This document shows positions 1-7,609 of a stretch of 9,870 nucleotides of DNA, in pieces. Source of the DNA: Actinomycetota bacterium (GTDB taxonomy: Bacteria; Actinomycetota; Actinomycetes; Nanopelagicales; Nanopelagicaceae); assembly GCA_009699765.1 (NCBI GenBank), contig WLNN01000041.1, positions 1 to 9,870 on the forward strand, in the 5' to 3' direction. The notes beneath the pieces are model-generated. The model saw only the letters and a list, made by a program, of their open reading frames with translations. It searched no databases and was not told the DNA's origin. Position 1 is the stretch's first letter, and every line of letters starts with the position of its first letter. The position numbers and the translations under genes are program-made.

Positions 1-1155
1 GCAATTGATGTTCCAGTAGATACAACTGTTCCGGTAGGTGCGCGTCTTGCTCTGATTGGATCCTCTGCAGGTGCTGCTATCCCTGCTCCAGTAACACCTC
101 CTCCGGCTCCAGTAGTTGCAGCTCCAGTAGTTGCAGCTCCGGTAACACCTCCTCCGGCTCCAGTACAAGCTGCACCTGTTGCTGCATCAGCTCCAATCGC
201 ACCGGCTGCTCCGGTATCTCAACCAGCCGATGCATACGTGACTCCAATTGTTCGCAAGTTAGCAAATGATCTCGGAGTAAATCTCTCGTCAGTTCGTGGC
301 ACCGGAATTGGTGGACGTATTCGTCGTGAAGATGTTGAAGCAGCTGCACCAAAGGCGGCGGCTCCCGTAGCTTCAACTCAATCTTCTCAGCCGGCTCAGG
401 TGACTCGCACTGACGCTCCTGCTGTTGCCGCATCGCCACTTCGTGGAACTACTGTGACAATGTCACGACTTCGCAAAGTCATCGCTGCGCGCATGGTTGA
501 ATCACTTCAAGTATCTGCGCAACTCACAACTGTTATTGAAGTAGATGTAACTAAGATCGCTCGACTTCGTGATCGTTCAAAAGCAACATTTGAAGCACGT
601 GAAGGCGTCAAGCTTTCGTTTCTTCCATTCTTTGCCGTTGCAACTTGCGAAGCGCTAAAACAGCATCCAGTCTTGAACTCATCCGTTGAAGGCGATCAAA
701 TAATTTATCATGGAGCAGAACACCTAGGTGTAGCAGTCGATACCGAACGCGGACTATTGGTTCCGGTCATTCACAATGCTGGAGATCTCAATATGGGTGG
801 CGTTGCTCGAAAGATTGCAGATCTAGCAGCTCGCACACGCGATAACAAAGTTACTCCGGATGAATTAGGTGGCGGAACATTTACGCTAACCAACACGGGC
901 TCTCGTGGAGCGCTCTTTGACACACCAATTATCAACCAGCCACAAGTTGCAATCCTTGGACTTGGTGCTGTTGTGAAGCGTCCAATGGTTGTTAGAGGCG
1001 AAGACGGTGGCGAAACAATTGCTATTCGCTCGATGGTTTATCTAGGACTTTCATACGATCACCGAGTTGTTGACGGCGCCGATGCTGCTCGATTCTTGGT
1101 AACTCTCAAGGAACGACTTGAAGGTGGCGCCTTCGAATCTGACTTAGGGCTCTAA
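1..1155 (+). CDS. sucB: Dihydrolipoamide acyltransferase (E2 of a 2-oxoacid dehydrogenase complex), 5' truncated
   Basis: The reading frame is open from base 1, so the N-terminus lies outside the window; 384 codons and the stop are visible. E2 moves acyl groups from a lipoyl-lysine to CoA and forms the core of the pyruvate or 2-oxoglutarate dehydrogenase complex. Visible parts in order: the last strands of a lipoyl domain (VPVGARLALIG, about bases 28-60; the lipoylated Lys is upstream), an Ala/Pro-rich linker (about 67-230), the peripheral-subunit binding domain (TPIVRKLANDLGV to RREDVEA, about 235-345), a second linker, and the catalytic acyltransferase domain (about 440-1155). The active-site motif HRVVDG has its His codon at 1060-1062 and Asp at 1072-1074. 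The C-terminus GAFESDLGL resembles mycobacterial DlaT/SucB. Sequence alone cannot tell a pyruvate from a 2-oxoglutarate E2, and in several actinobacteria one E2 serves both. The lipB/lipA genes that would lipoylate it lie about 4 kb downstream. Confidence 0.93.
   Translation, partial: AIDVPVDTTVPVGARLALIGSSAGAAIPAPVTPPPAPVVAAPVVAAPVTPPPAPVQAAPVAASAPIAPAAPVSQPADAYVTPIVRKLANDLGVNLSSVRGTGIGGRIRREDVEAAAPKAAAPVASTQSSQPAQVTRTDAPAVAASPLRGTTVTMSRLRKVIAARMVESLQVSAQLTTVIEVDVTKIARLRDRSKATFEAREGVKLSFLPFFAVATCEALKQHPVLNSSVEGDQIIYHGAEHLGVAVDTERGLLVPVIHNAGDLNMGGVARKIADLAARTRDNKVTPDELGGGTFTLTNTGSRGALFDTPIINQPQVAILGLGAVVKRPMVVRGEDGGETIAIRSMVYLGLSYDHRVVDGADAARFLVTLKERLEGGAFESDLGL
85..165 (+). repeat. In-frame Ala/Pro linker repeats within the E2 gene
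   Basis: A 30-bp unit at 85-114 recurs at 136-165 with a single mismatch, offset by 51 bp (17 codons). Between the two copies lies a 15-bp tandem duplication (GTAGTTGCAGCTCC at 112-125 and 127-140). All periods are multiples of three, so the repeats encode PVTPPPAPV and VVAAP blocks of the flexible linker between lipoyl and subunit-binding domains. This type of repeat commonly changes length by slippage or recombination without breaking the frame. Confidence 0.8.
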
Positions 1156-1156
1156 T

Positions 1157-2056
1157 TTGAGTACTCCGCAGCGCATTGCAATTACCGGCTCGTCCGGACT
1201 AATTGGTTCTGCACTCGTTGGTCATCTAAAGAGCGAAGGTCACACAGTCCAGCGTCTTGTACGTCGTGCTCCGGTCGCTCCAGATGAAGTTCAGTGGGAT
1301 CCAAAGAGTGGCTATGTTGATCTTGAAGCCCTACGTGGCATCGATGCAATTATTCATCTTGCCGGCGTTGGTGTTGGCGATAAACGTTGGAATAAGAAAT
1401 ATAAGGCCGAGATCCTTAACTCACGTTTAATGGGAACGACAACTATTGCTAATGCAGTCACCGAACTTGCACCACAGGTCTTTATTTCCGCAAGTGCAAT
1501 TGGCTGGTATGGAGAATCAGGAAACCGCGCAGTTATTGAAAGTGATAAGTGTGGGGATGATTTTCTTGCAGCGGTATGTCGCGAGTGGGAAGGTGCAGCA
1601 GACCTAGCTCAGAACACTCGCACTATAAAACTGCGAACAGGCCTCGTGTTAGATCCAACTGGTGGAGCGCTCGGCAAGATGTTGCCACTATTCCGCTTTG
1701 GCCTTGGTGGAAAATTGGGAAATGGAAAACAGTGGTGGTCATGGATAACTTTGCACGATCTGATTCGCGCAATTACATTCATGCTTGAAGGTGGAGAAGG
1801 CGCCATTTCCGGTCCAGTTAATCTCACCGCTCCAAATCCAGTTACTAATCAAGAATTTACATCGGCTCTAGCGCGTGCAATGCATCGACCAGCACTATTT
1901 CCTGCACCTGCAATAGCTTTAAAAGTTGCGCTCGGTGGATTCTCATCTGAAGTTCTGGGCTCGAAGCGAGTTATCCCATCTGTGCTTGCAGCTGCTGGTT
2001 TTGAATGGGACTACCCGCACATCACCAACGCCTTAAACGTCTTAGTTCAAGAGTGA
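1157..2056 (+). CDS. TIGR01777-family NAD(P)-binding epimerase (YfcH/SDR39U1-like)
   Basis: The 299-residue length matches the family. This is an atypical extended short-chain dehydrogenase: GSSGLIG (residues 11-17) supplies the GxxGxxG dinucleotide-binding loop, SASAIGWYG (111-119) is the family's conserved central motif, GGKLGNGKQWWSWI with LHDL (184-202) is the conserved block before the C-terminal part, and about residues 245-293 resemble the DUF1731 tail (GSKRVIPSVLAAAGFEW). The physiological substrate is not established for this family, so epimerase is a family label and not a demonstrated reaction. The start is TTG one base after the E2 stop; a purine run AGGG (1146-1149) sits 7 nt upstream, and the Rossmann motif begins at residue 11, so no earlier start is needed. 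It is almost certainly co-transcribed with the E2. Its last 15 bp overlap the convergent FAD oxidoreductase gene. Confidence 0.9.
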   Translation: MSTPQRIAITGSSGLIGSALVGHLKSEGHTVQRLVRRAPVAPDEVQWDPKSGYVDLEALRGIDAIIHLAGVGVGDKRWNKKYKAEILNSRLMGTTTIANAVTELAPQVFISASAIGWYGESGNRAVIESDKCGDDFLAAVCREWEGAADLAQNTRTIKLRTGLVLDPTGGALGKMLPLFRFGLGGKLGNGKQWWSWITLHDLIRAITFMLEGGEGAISGPVNLTAPNPVTNQEFTSALARAMHRPALFPAPAIALKVALGGFSSEVLGSKRVIPSVLAAAGFEWDYPHITNALNVLVQE

Positions 2057-3172
2057 TTCCATAGCCGCGAGGCGTCCTGAAAGCAATGCTCCGTTTTGCG
2101 ATCCTGCAGTCAGATAATCTCCCGCTCGGAAAATATTTCCGCGTACATGCGCTGAAGCGATGCCACTTTGACCAGGAGCGAATATCGGCAATGAATTCTT
2201 TACTTCGTAACGCTTGATCAGAGTTAAATCTCGTGCGTGCAAGGACCAGAACTTTGCGATCTCAGTTACCGCTTGTTCATCTGTAATAAGCTCTAATGAT
2301 GTGGATGAAATTAGAGTCACTCCATCTGGTGCGTATTCTGGAACGATATTGCTGAGCGCAATTGAATTCACTAATGGACTTTTAGCACTCGTAACGCGTA
2401 GCCGTTTCGATGTAATAACCCCCCTAGGAGCACTGTGATACCAGGTGTAACTATTAGCAGAATTTACTTGCTCATGTGTTTGCAACAAATTGGAAGCGGT
2501 GAATTGATCTGTCGCAACGATAATCTTCTTGCCTTCGAATTGAGCTAATGAATCGATTGGAGCATTGAGCTGAATGTTTTCGATACGAGCCCCAATAGCT
2601 TCAGATAGCGCTCCTGCTCCTGCTCGGGGCAGACCCGAATCTCCAACAATGAAACTCTTTATGATCTCCCGCCCATACGCACTATCAATATTTTCAAGAT
2701 CAGAGAGAAAGACCCCACGCAAGAATGGATTCAAAACGTTCTGATAGAAATTACCGGTACCGGATGCAAGCAGAGCATCTCGAAGTGAGATTGCTCCATT
2801 GGATTTAGCTCCCATAAAGGTAAGAACTGCCAGTTTTTCCTTCAATGAACCTAGTGGCGAATGAATTGACTGCAGTGGATGTAAGCGAGGATCGCCAATC
2901 GATGAAACTCCGAAAGGTGTTACGACATCTATTGTTCGATCAGATTTACAGAAATCAATTTCAGAAACAACTTCTAGTCTTTTGATTTCTGGGTAGCCAC
3001 TATTAATGAGCTGAAAACCACGATCGAGTATGTAGCCATCAATGTAATCAGAACGTACTCGCCCACCAACGTCATCGGATGCCTCAAAGAGTTCAACTGA
3101 CTCCCCTGCCTCCTGCAAAGTCAGCGCAGCGCTTAGACCTGCTAAACCTCCACCAATGACAACAAAGCTCAT
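2042..3172 (-). CDS. FAD-dependent oxidoreductase (amine oxidase / protoporphyrinogen oxidase / phytoene desaturase superfamily)
   Basis: This 376-residue flavoprotein has an N-terminal Rossmann FAD site: VVIGGGLAG (residues 4-12), a ribose-binding Glu at 30, then VGGRVRS (35-41). LDRGFQLINSGYPE (49-62) is typical of a bacterial branch usually annotated only as NAD(P)/FAD-dependent oxidoreductase. The C-terminal FAD motif is AGDYLTAGSQNGALLSGRLAA in outline (about residues 351-371, with the GD pair at 352-353). No signal peptide or membrane segment is apparent. The substrate is unknown; the family includes desaturases and oxidases of isoprenoid, porphyrin and amine substrates. It is the second gene of a minus-strand unit, 9 bp after the MMPL exporter stop. 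TAAGG, overlapping that stop, provides a Shine-Dalgarno-like AAGG 7 nt before ATG, which suggests translational coupling. Its 3' end overlaps the convergent epimerase gene by 15 bp. Confidence 0.88.
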   Translation of the reverse strand: MSFVVIGGGLAGLSAALTLQEAGESVELFEASDDVGGRVRSDYIDGYILDRGFQLINSGYPEIKRLEVVSEIDFCKSDRTIDVVTPFGVSSIGDPRLHPLQSIHSPLGSLKEKLAVLTFMGAKSNGAISLRDALLASGTGNFYQNVLNPFLRGVFLSDLENIDSAYGREIIKSFIVGDSGLPRAGAGALSEAIGARIENIQLNAPIDSLAQFEGKKIIVATDQFTASNLLQTHEQVNSANSYTWYHSAPRGVITSKRLRVTSAKSPLVNSIALSNIVPEYAPDGVTLISSTSLELITDEQAVTEIAKFWSLHARDLTLIKRYEVKNSLPIFAPGQSGIASAHVRGNIFRAGDYLTAGSQNGALLSGRLAAMESLLN

Positions 3173-3181
3173 GTAAGAGCC

Positions 3182-5305
3182 TTACTTGTCTTGGAGTTTA
3201 GAAGGCCACCAAATTTTTGGCCCGATCTCATGAACGAGAGCAGGGACCAAAATTGAACGCACGATAATCGTGTCAAGCAATACCCCGAATCCAACAGCAA
3301 ATCCGAGTTCTGCAAGTGGAACAAGTGGCAACAAACCAAGAACTGCAAAGGTTGCTGCAAGAACAATTCCTGCCGAAGTAATAACTGCGCCAGTAACGGT
3401 TACACCCTTGATTACTCCTGCACGTGTTCCTAGCTTCGCTGACTCTTCACGAACTCGAGACATCAAGAAGATGTTGTAATCGATTCCGAGCGCAACAAGG
3501 AAAATGAAGGCGAATAGAGGGAATGAGTTATCGCCACCTGCGAATCCAAAGATATGGTTGAAGACAAGGGCGCATACTCCGAGCGTTGCGAAGTATGAGA
3601 GAACTACAGTTCCAAGAAGAACAACCGCGCTCACAATGCTTCGAAGCAACAATCCAAGAATCAGAGTGATTACAAGCAAGATAATTGGAATGATTGTTCG
3701 ATTGTCTCGAGTATTAGCGGTTCGAACATCGAAATAGACAGCCGAAGTTCCACCGACTAGTGCGCTCGGATCGACTTTCTGCGCGGCTTCTCTGATAGGT
3801 GTTATGTACTTGCCAGCAGCGACGCTATCCGGTGCTTGATCAAGAGTTGCATTGATAATCACTCTTCCGTCAACGGCTTTTACATTCTGAGTGATTGGAT
3901 CTACCGAGTAAGCAACTTCAGTTACACCTGGTACTGACTTAACGGCAGCCATAACTGCATCAGCTTTGCCTTGGGCAACAACGATCTGCGTAGGATCGCC
4001 TTCACCACCCGGGAAATGTTTAAGGAGCAGCTTTTGTCCTACAACAGACTCTGGATTACCTGTGAATGTATCTACAGTTCCAAGTCCATCGGCTTTTAGT
4101 GTTGATGATGCAAAGGCGAAAGCCAATAGGACGGATCCAGTGATAATCCAAGCCTTACGTGGATTGCGACCAATTCCGTTTGCAACCTTAGACCATGGAC
4201 CGCTCATCACGTGATCATCACCATCGTTGCGTGGCTTACGTGGCCAGAAAATCCAGCGACCAAAAATTACTAGTAGTGCAGGAAGTAGAGTCAAGATTGT
4301 GACTACGGATGAAACAATTCCGATTGCACCAATTGGTCCTAAGCCAGCAGTGTTAGTGAGTTGGCTGAAGAGCAACATGAGAAGTGAAATTGCAACCGTT
4401 GATCCGGATGCAAGGATTGGCTCCCATACTCCTTTGTATGCGGCACGCATCGCATCAAATCGAGATTCATGATGATGTAGCTCTTCGCGATAACGAGCTA
4501 TGAGAAGCAAGGCATAATCTGTAGCTGCGCCGACCACAAGAACTGAGAGAATTCCTTGCGACTGTCCATCGACATCAATGATGTTGTTTTTAGCTAACAG
4601 ATAAACAATTCCGCCAGCAGTTGATAGCGCAAAGAGAGCTGACATGAGTGGAATCACCCATAAAAATGGGGATCTGTAAACAACAATCAAAATAATTGCG
4701 ACAACACCCAATGTTGTAAGTAAGAGACTTGAATCTAACGTGCCAAATGCGCCAAAGAGATCGCCGAGCAAACCACCCGGACCTGTTACGTATGGTGTCA
4801 ATCCTTGAGCTTCTGCAATTGGTTTAACATCTGCACGAAGTGCTTCGACAATTGCTGGAAGAACTGGCTTTTCATTCGGCAAAGTCTTAGCAATCGAATC
4901 ACCGTCTAACGGGACATTTACCAAAATTGCCTTACCGTCAATAGATGGGAAGGCGCTGATTGGTTGATCCTTAAGCAAATAATCGGCGAGTTTGGCAGAC
5001 GTTCCACCAAGAGTTAATTCTCCGATTGATGGCAGGTGCGCATTTATCGCGGCAAGTGCCTCAGGGGTAGATGCACCGTCGTAGAGAATAAGCGTTGGAA
5101 AGGTGAAAGATGTCCCTGCGGAAAACTTCGCAATTTCATCCGCTGCCAAAGTGGCTTCAGCGCCCTTAGGCAAGAATGAGGAGTTGTTGTTCTCTTGGAC
5201 GCTGGAAAGCTTTCCGAATAAGGGACCGAAGAAGCCCGTGATAACGAACCAGGAAATTATGACGACAACTGAGAGCGCTATAGGCCTTTTATTCTTAATT
5301 AGCAT
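3182..5305 (-). CDS. MMPL/RND-superfamily transporter
   Basis: A 707-residue inner-membrane protein with the two-fold MMPL architecture. The first half has one N-terminal membrane helix (about 8-28), an extracytoplasmic loop (about 30-190) and a five-helix bundle (about 192-352). A hydrophilic stretch follows, then helix 7 (about 385-402), a second loop (about 403-535) and a final bundle (about 538-692). Each half carries an Asp-Tyr pair in a membrane helix (ATDYALL, D263/Y264; GIDYNIF, D609/Y610), matching the proton-relay pairs described in mycobacterial MmpL3. Members export lipids, siderophores or other hydrophobic molecules using the proton gradient; the cargo here cannot be read from sequence. 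It is shorter than mycobacterial MmpL proteins and lacks a long cytoplasmic tail. The ATG is preceded by TAGACT-N7, suggesting a leaderless transcript. It is co-directional with the FAD oxidoreductase, so the two may serve one pathway. Confidence 0.92.
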   Translation of the reverse strand: MLIKNKRPIALSVVVIISWFVITGFFGPLFGKLSSVQENNNSSFLPKGAEATLAADEIAKFSAGTSFTFPTLILYDGASTPEALAAINAHLPSIGELTLGGTSAKLADYLLKDQPISAFPSIDGKAILVNVPLDGDSIAKTLPNEKPVLPAIVEALRADVKPIAEAQGLTPYVTGPGGLLGDLFGAFGTLDSSLLLTTLGVVAIILIVVYRSPFLWVIPLMSALFALSTAGGIVYLLAKNNIIDVDGQSQGILSVLVVGAATDYALLLIARYREELHHHESRFDAMRAAYKGVWEPILASGSTVAISLLMLLFSQLTNTAGLGPIGAIGIVSSVVTILTLLPALLVIFGRWIFWPRKPRNDGDDHVMSGPWSKVANGIGRNPRKAWIITGSVLLAFAFASSTLKADGLGTVDTFTGNPESVVGQKLLLKHFPGGEGDPTQIVVAQGKADAVMAAVKSVPGVTEVAYSVDPITQNVKAVDGRVIINATLDQAPDSVAAGKYITPIREAAQKVDPSALVGGTSAVYFDVRTANTRDNRTIIPIILLVITLILGLLLRSIVSAVVLLGTVVLSYFATLGVCALVFNHIFGFAGGDNSFPLFAFIFLVALGIDYNIFLMSRVREESAKLGTRAGVIKGVTVTGAVITSAGIVLAATFAVLGLLPLVPLAELGFAVGFGVLLDTIIVRSILVPALVHEIGPKIWWPSKLQDK

Positions 5306-5334
5306 GGGCGGGAGTCTACCTTTAGGCTTGGGCC
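5299..5334 (+). promoter_or_regulatory. Candidate leaderless promoter of the lipB-lipA-plsC operon
   Basis: TAGGCT at 5323-5328 is a TANNNT -10-like hexamer, followed by exactly 6 nt and then the lipB ATG. An 18-bp spacer upstream is TTAGCA (5299-5304), a 4/6 match to TTGACA that lies inside the start of the divergent MMPL gene. A weak AGG 8 nt before the ATG could serve as a poor ribosome site if transcription began farther upstream, but the spacing favours a leaderless mRNA. Confidence 0.62.
5306..5318 (-). promoter_or_regulatory. Candidate leaderless promoter (-10 region) of the MMPL gene
   Basis: On the minus strand TAGACT (5318 to 5313) fits the actinobacterial TANNNT -10 pattern and lies 7 nt before the ATG at 5305, so transcription would start at or next to the start codon. 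No Shine-Dalgarno sequence is in range; the nearest purine run, AAAGG, ends 13 nt before the ATG. No clear -35 hexamer is seen. Confidence 0.6.
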
Positions 5335-5982
5335 ATGCCCGTTATCGACTCATCGCCGCTAGCTCTCCAGCGAAGCGGCTTAGTTGAATATGAACAAGCG
5401 CTTGCCATCCAACGCAAAATCCATGGCGAAGTCGCATCCGGCGAACGTCCAAATACCTTAATGCTCTTGGAGCACCCATCGATTTATACCGCCGGCAAAA
5501 GAACTCTTGCCGAGGAACGTCCAATTGGCGCTACACGAGTTCTCGACGTTGATCGAGGTGGCAAAATCACCTGGCATGGACCTGGGCAACTCGTTGGTTA
5601 TCCGATTGTCCGACTTAAGAACCCACACGAACTAGTTGGATTCGTCCGAGAAATAGAATCTGGACTAATTGAAGCCTGCAAGGAATTTGGAATTTTAGGA
5701 GTCAGAGTTGCTGGTCGCTCAGGCGTTTGGATTGTTGATGATAGAGGAGAACGTAAAATCGCTGCAATAGGTATTCGCGTCGCCTCTGGAACTTCAATGC
5801 ATGGCTTCGCTCTCAACGTCAATCCTGATCTTTCCGCATTTGGAGAAATCATTCCGTGCGGCATCTCTGACGCTGCTGTCACCTCACTTGCGCAAGAACT
5901 TAATCGCCCGATCGACGTCGCAGAAGTCACCCCTGTAGTTGAAAAATTTATGTATCAAGCTTTAACAAAGGTGAGCGCATGA
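5335..5982 (+). CDS. lipB: Lipoyl(octanoyl) transferase LipB
   Basis: LipB is a cytoplasmic enzyme that transfers octanoyl from octanoyl-acyl carrier protein to a specific lysine of lipoyl domains (E2 subunits, GcvH), the first step of lipoate synthesis. The 215-residue length is typical. Hallmarks are [11 protein letters not shown] (residues 47-57), the signature [18 protein letters not shown] (73-90), the catalytic Lys141 in [10 protein letters not shown] and the catalytic Cys175 in IPCGI. These correspond to the Lys/Cys dyad known from M. tuberculosis LipB. The start at 5335 is supported by the preceding -10-like hexamer at leaderless spacing and by the normal family length. The stop overlaps the lipA start in an ATGA junction (5979-5982), a standard sign of translational coupling. 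The E2 encoded at the left edge of the window is a plausible substrate. Confidence 0.97.
   Translation: MPVIDSSPLALQRSGLVEYEQALAIQRKIHGEVASGERPNTLMLLEHPSIYTAGKRTLAEERPIGATRVLDVDRGGKITWHGPGQLVGYPIVRLKNPHELVGFVREIESGLIEACKEFGILGVRVAGRSGVWIVDDRGERKIAAIGIRVASGTSMHGFALNVNPDLSAFGEIIPCGISDAAVTSLAQELNRPIDVAEVTPVVEKFMYQALTKVSA
5967..5975 (+). promoter_or_regulatory. Strong Shine-Dalgarno site of lipA inside the end of lipB
   Basis: AAAGGTGAG, three bases before the lipA ATG, has good complementarity to the 16S rRNA 3' end. It contrasts with the lack of convincing sites in front of MMPL, lipB, DUF4191 and RDD, and it fixes the lipA start at 5979. Confidence 0.75.
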
Positions 5983-6908
5983 CAATTGCACCAGATGGAC
6001 GTAAATTACTTCGAATCGAAGCTCGAAACGCTGAGACTCCAATCGAGCGAAAGCCAGAGTGGATTAAGACTCGTGCCAATATGGGTCCTGAATACACACG
6101 ACTTCGCGCTCTGGTGAAGTCAGAGTCGCTCCACACGGTTTGCCAAGAAGCTGCTTGTCCAAATATTTTTGAATGTTGGGAAGATAAGGAAGCAACTTTC
6201 CTCATCGGCGGAGAACGCTGCACCCGACGATGCGACTTCTGCAACATCGACACTGGAAAACCAGATCCACTTGATCGCGATGAGCCACGTCGCGTTGCTG
6301 AATCTGTTCAAGCAATGGGTTTGAAGTACGCAACCATCACTGGTGTTACTCGCGATGACCTTGAGGATGAAGGCGCATGGCTCTATGCAGAGACAATCCG
6401 CAAAGTTCACGAACTCAATCCTGGTACTGGCGTTGAGATGCTTGCACCAGATTTCAGTGGAAAACCTGAGCTCCTCAACCTAGTCTTTGAAACACGTCCT
6501 GAAGTTTTTGCGCACAATGTTGAAACCGTTCCACGTATCTTCAAGCGCATCCGCCCAGCATTTACATACGAACGCTCACTCGATGTTATTTCACAAGCCC
6601 GTGCTTATGGACTAATTACTAAGTCGAATTTGATCTTAGGTATGGGTGAAGAAATCAGCGAGATTATCCAAGCATTGGAGGATTTGCACTCAGCAGGTTG
6701 TGACCTCATCACAATTACACAGTATCTACGTCCAACAAATAAACACCATCCGGTCGAGCGTTGGGTGAAGCCTGAAGAATTCGTTGATTTAGCCAAGAAA
6801 GCGGAAGAGATTGGTTTTAGTGGAGTCATGAGTGGCCCGCTAGTTCGTTCTTCATATCGCGCAGGTCGTCTCTATAAGCAAGCACAAGAGAAACGCGCTA
6901 ATGGCTGA
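5979..6908 (+). CDS. lipA: Lipoyl synthase LipA (radical SAM)
   Basis: LipA inserts two sulfur atoms at C6 and C8 of protein-bound octanoyl groups, completing the lipoyl cofactor. All expected iron-sulfur ligands are present: the auxiliary cluster C-x4-C-x5-C at Cys55, Cys60 and Cys66 (in [12 protein letters not shown]), the radical SAM C-x3-C-x2-C at Cys81, Cys85 and Cys88 (in CTRRCDFC), and the C-terminal RSSY motif (290-293), whose conserved serine binds the auxiliary cluster in characterised LipA proteins. The 309-residue length is normal. ATG overlaps the lipB stop by 4 bp and has a strong ribosome site. The 3' end overlaps the next gene by 8 bp, so lipB, lipA and the acyltransferase are likely one translationally coupled operon. 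Confidence 0.98.
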   Translation: MTIAPDGRKLLRIEARNAETPIERKPEWIKTRANMGPEYTRLRALVKSESLHTVCQEAACPNIFECWEDKEATFLIGGERCTRRCDFCNIDTGKPDPLDRDEPRRVAESVQAMGLKYATITGVTRDDLEDEGAWLYAETIRKVHELNPGTGVEMLAPDFSGKPELLNLVFETRPEVFAHNVETVPRIFKRIRPAFTYERSLDVISQARAYGLITKSNLILGMGEEISEIIQALEDLHSAGCDLITITQYLRPTNKHHPVERWVKPEEFVDLAKKAEEIGFSGVMSGPLVRSSYRAGRLYKQAQEKRANG

Positions 6909-7605
6909 TCTTGTCTATCCCCCGGTTATTCTCGTCCTTACTTCGTTTTGGAAATATTTAGGATTAAAACTTGATTTTAAGGGCGTTGAGAATCTTCCAA
7001 CCCGAACTAAGGGTGGCGCAATTCTTGCAATCAATCACATTAGCTATTTGGATTTTGCTTTAGCTGGAACGGCCGCTCTGCCAATGAAGCGTTATGTGCG
7101 TTTTATGGCAAAGAAAGAGATTTTCGATAACAAATTAGCTGGCCCCTTGATGCGCGGAATGCACCACATCAATGTAGATCGCTCAAATGGTTCTGCTTCT
7201 TTTGTAGCCGCACTTCGAGCACTTCGTGATGGCGAAATAATCGGCATCTTTCCAGAAGGCACAATCTCAGTTTCATTTGAGATAAAGGAATTGAAAACAG
7301 GCGTTGTTCGACTAGCTCAAGGCGCCGATGTGCCGGTCATCCCAACAATTATCTGGGGTTCTCAGCGCATCTGGACTAAGAAAGTAAAACGAGATCTCCG
7401 ACGCAAGCGAGTTCCAATATCAGTTACTTTTGGAGAACCGATTTCATTTCCAAAGGGTGGAGATGTAGAAGCAGGTGAGGCTCTCCTGCGCGAAACAATG
7501 GTGAAAATGCTCCATGGCATGCAAGAAAAGTATCCTGATTCACATGAAGGTCAGCGTTGGGCACCAGTTCGCCTTGGTGGTACCGCTCCCGCTCCCCTAA
7601 ACTGA
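6901..7605 (+). CDS. PlsC-family 1-acylglycerol-3-phosphate O-acyltransferase
   Basis: A 234-residue member of the PlsC acyltransferase superfamily, which acylates lysophosphatidate or related glycerolipid acceptors at the inner face of the membrane. The catalytic H-x4-D motif is NHISYLD (His46, Asp51), and the phosphate-binding motif is FPEGT (117-121). [12 protein letters not shown] (146-157) fits the later conserved block. There is one hydrophobic N-terminal stretch (about 5-20). Residues after FPEGT read [13 protein letters not shown], so the usual basic residue after FPEGT is replaced, but this form is common among actinobacterial homologues. ATG lies inside the lipA 3' end (8-bp overlap, different frame), and only a weak purine stretch precedes it, so translation probably depends on coupling. 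The acceptor is inferred; plsC would be a reasonable symbol, but actinobacteria carry several paralogues. Confidence 0.9.
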   Translation: MADLVYPPVILVLTSFWKYLGLKLDFKGVENLPTRTKGGAILAINHISYLDFALAGTAALPMKRYVRFMAKKEIFDNKLAGPLMRGMHHINVDRSNGSASFVAALRALRDGEIIGIFPEGTISVSFEIKELKTGVVRLAQGADVPVIPTIIWGSQRIWTKKVKRDLRRKRVPISVTFGEPISFPKGGDVEAGEALLRETMVKMLHGMQEKYPDSHEGQRWAPVRLGGTAPAPLN

Positions 7606-7609
7606 CGCC
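7574..7609 (+). promoter_or_regulatory. Candidate internal leaderless promoter of the DUF4191 gene
   Basis: TAAACT (7598-7603) ends on the first base of the preceding gene's TGA stop and lies exactly 6 nt before the ATG at 7610. TTGGTG (7574-7579) lies upstream with an 18-bp spacer and matches the first three bases of TTGACA. The region directly before the ATG is pyrimidine-rich and has no Shine-Dalgarno sequence, which supports a leaderless transcript starting at the ATG in addition to read-through from the lip operon. Confidence 0.6.

Noticed and set aside
77..439. A 120-codon minus-strand open frame rich in Gln, Leu and Glu
   Set aside because: It is the reverse complement of the repetitive Ala/Pro linker of the E2 gene; the low-complexity composition explains the long open frame.
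1145..1156. TAGGGC-N6-TTG before the epimerase, resembling the leaderless pattern
   Set aside because: The hexamer ends in C, not T, the start is TTG rather than the AUG or GUG used by leaderless mRNAs, and the gene follows the E2 by one base with AGGG at good ribosome-site spacing.
3173..3184. TAAGGC-N6-ATG before the FAD oxidoreductase, another near match to the leaderless pattern
   Set aside because: The last base is C, not T, and the same bases give an AAGG ribosome site in a 9-bp intergenic gap, so operon translation is the simpler reading.
5103..5387. A plus-strand open frame crossing from the MMPL antisense strand into lipB
   Set aside because: It conflicts with two well-supported genes in other frames and shows no family features.
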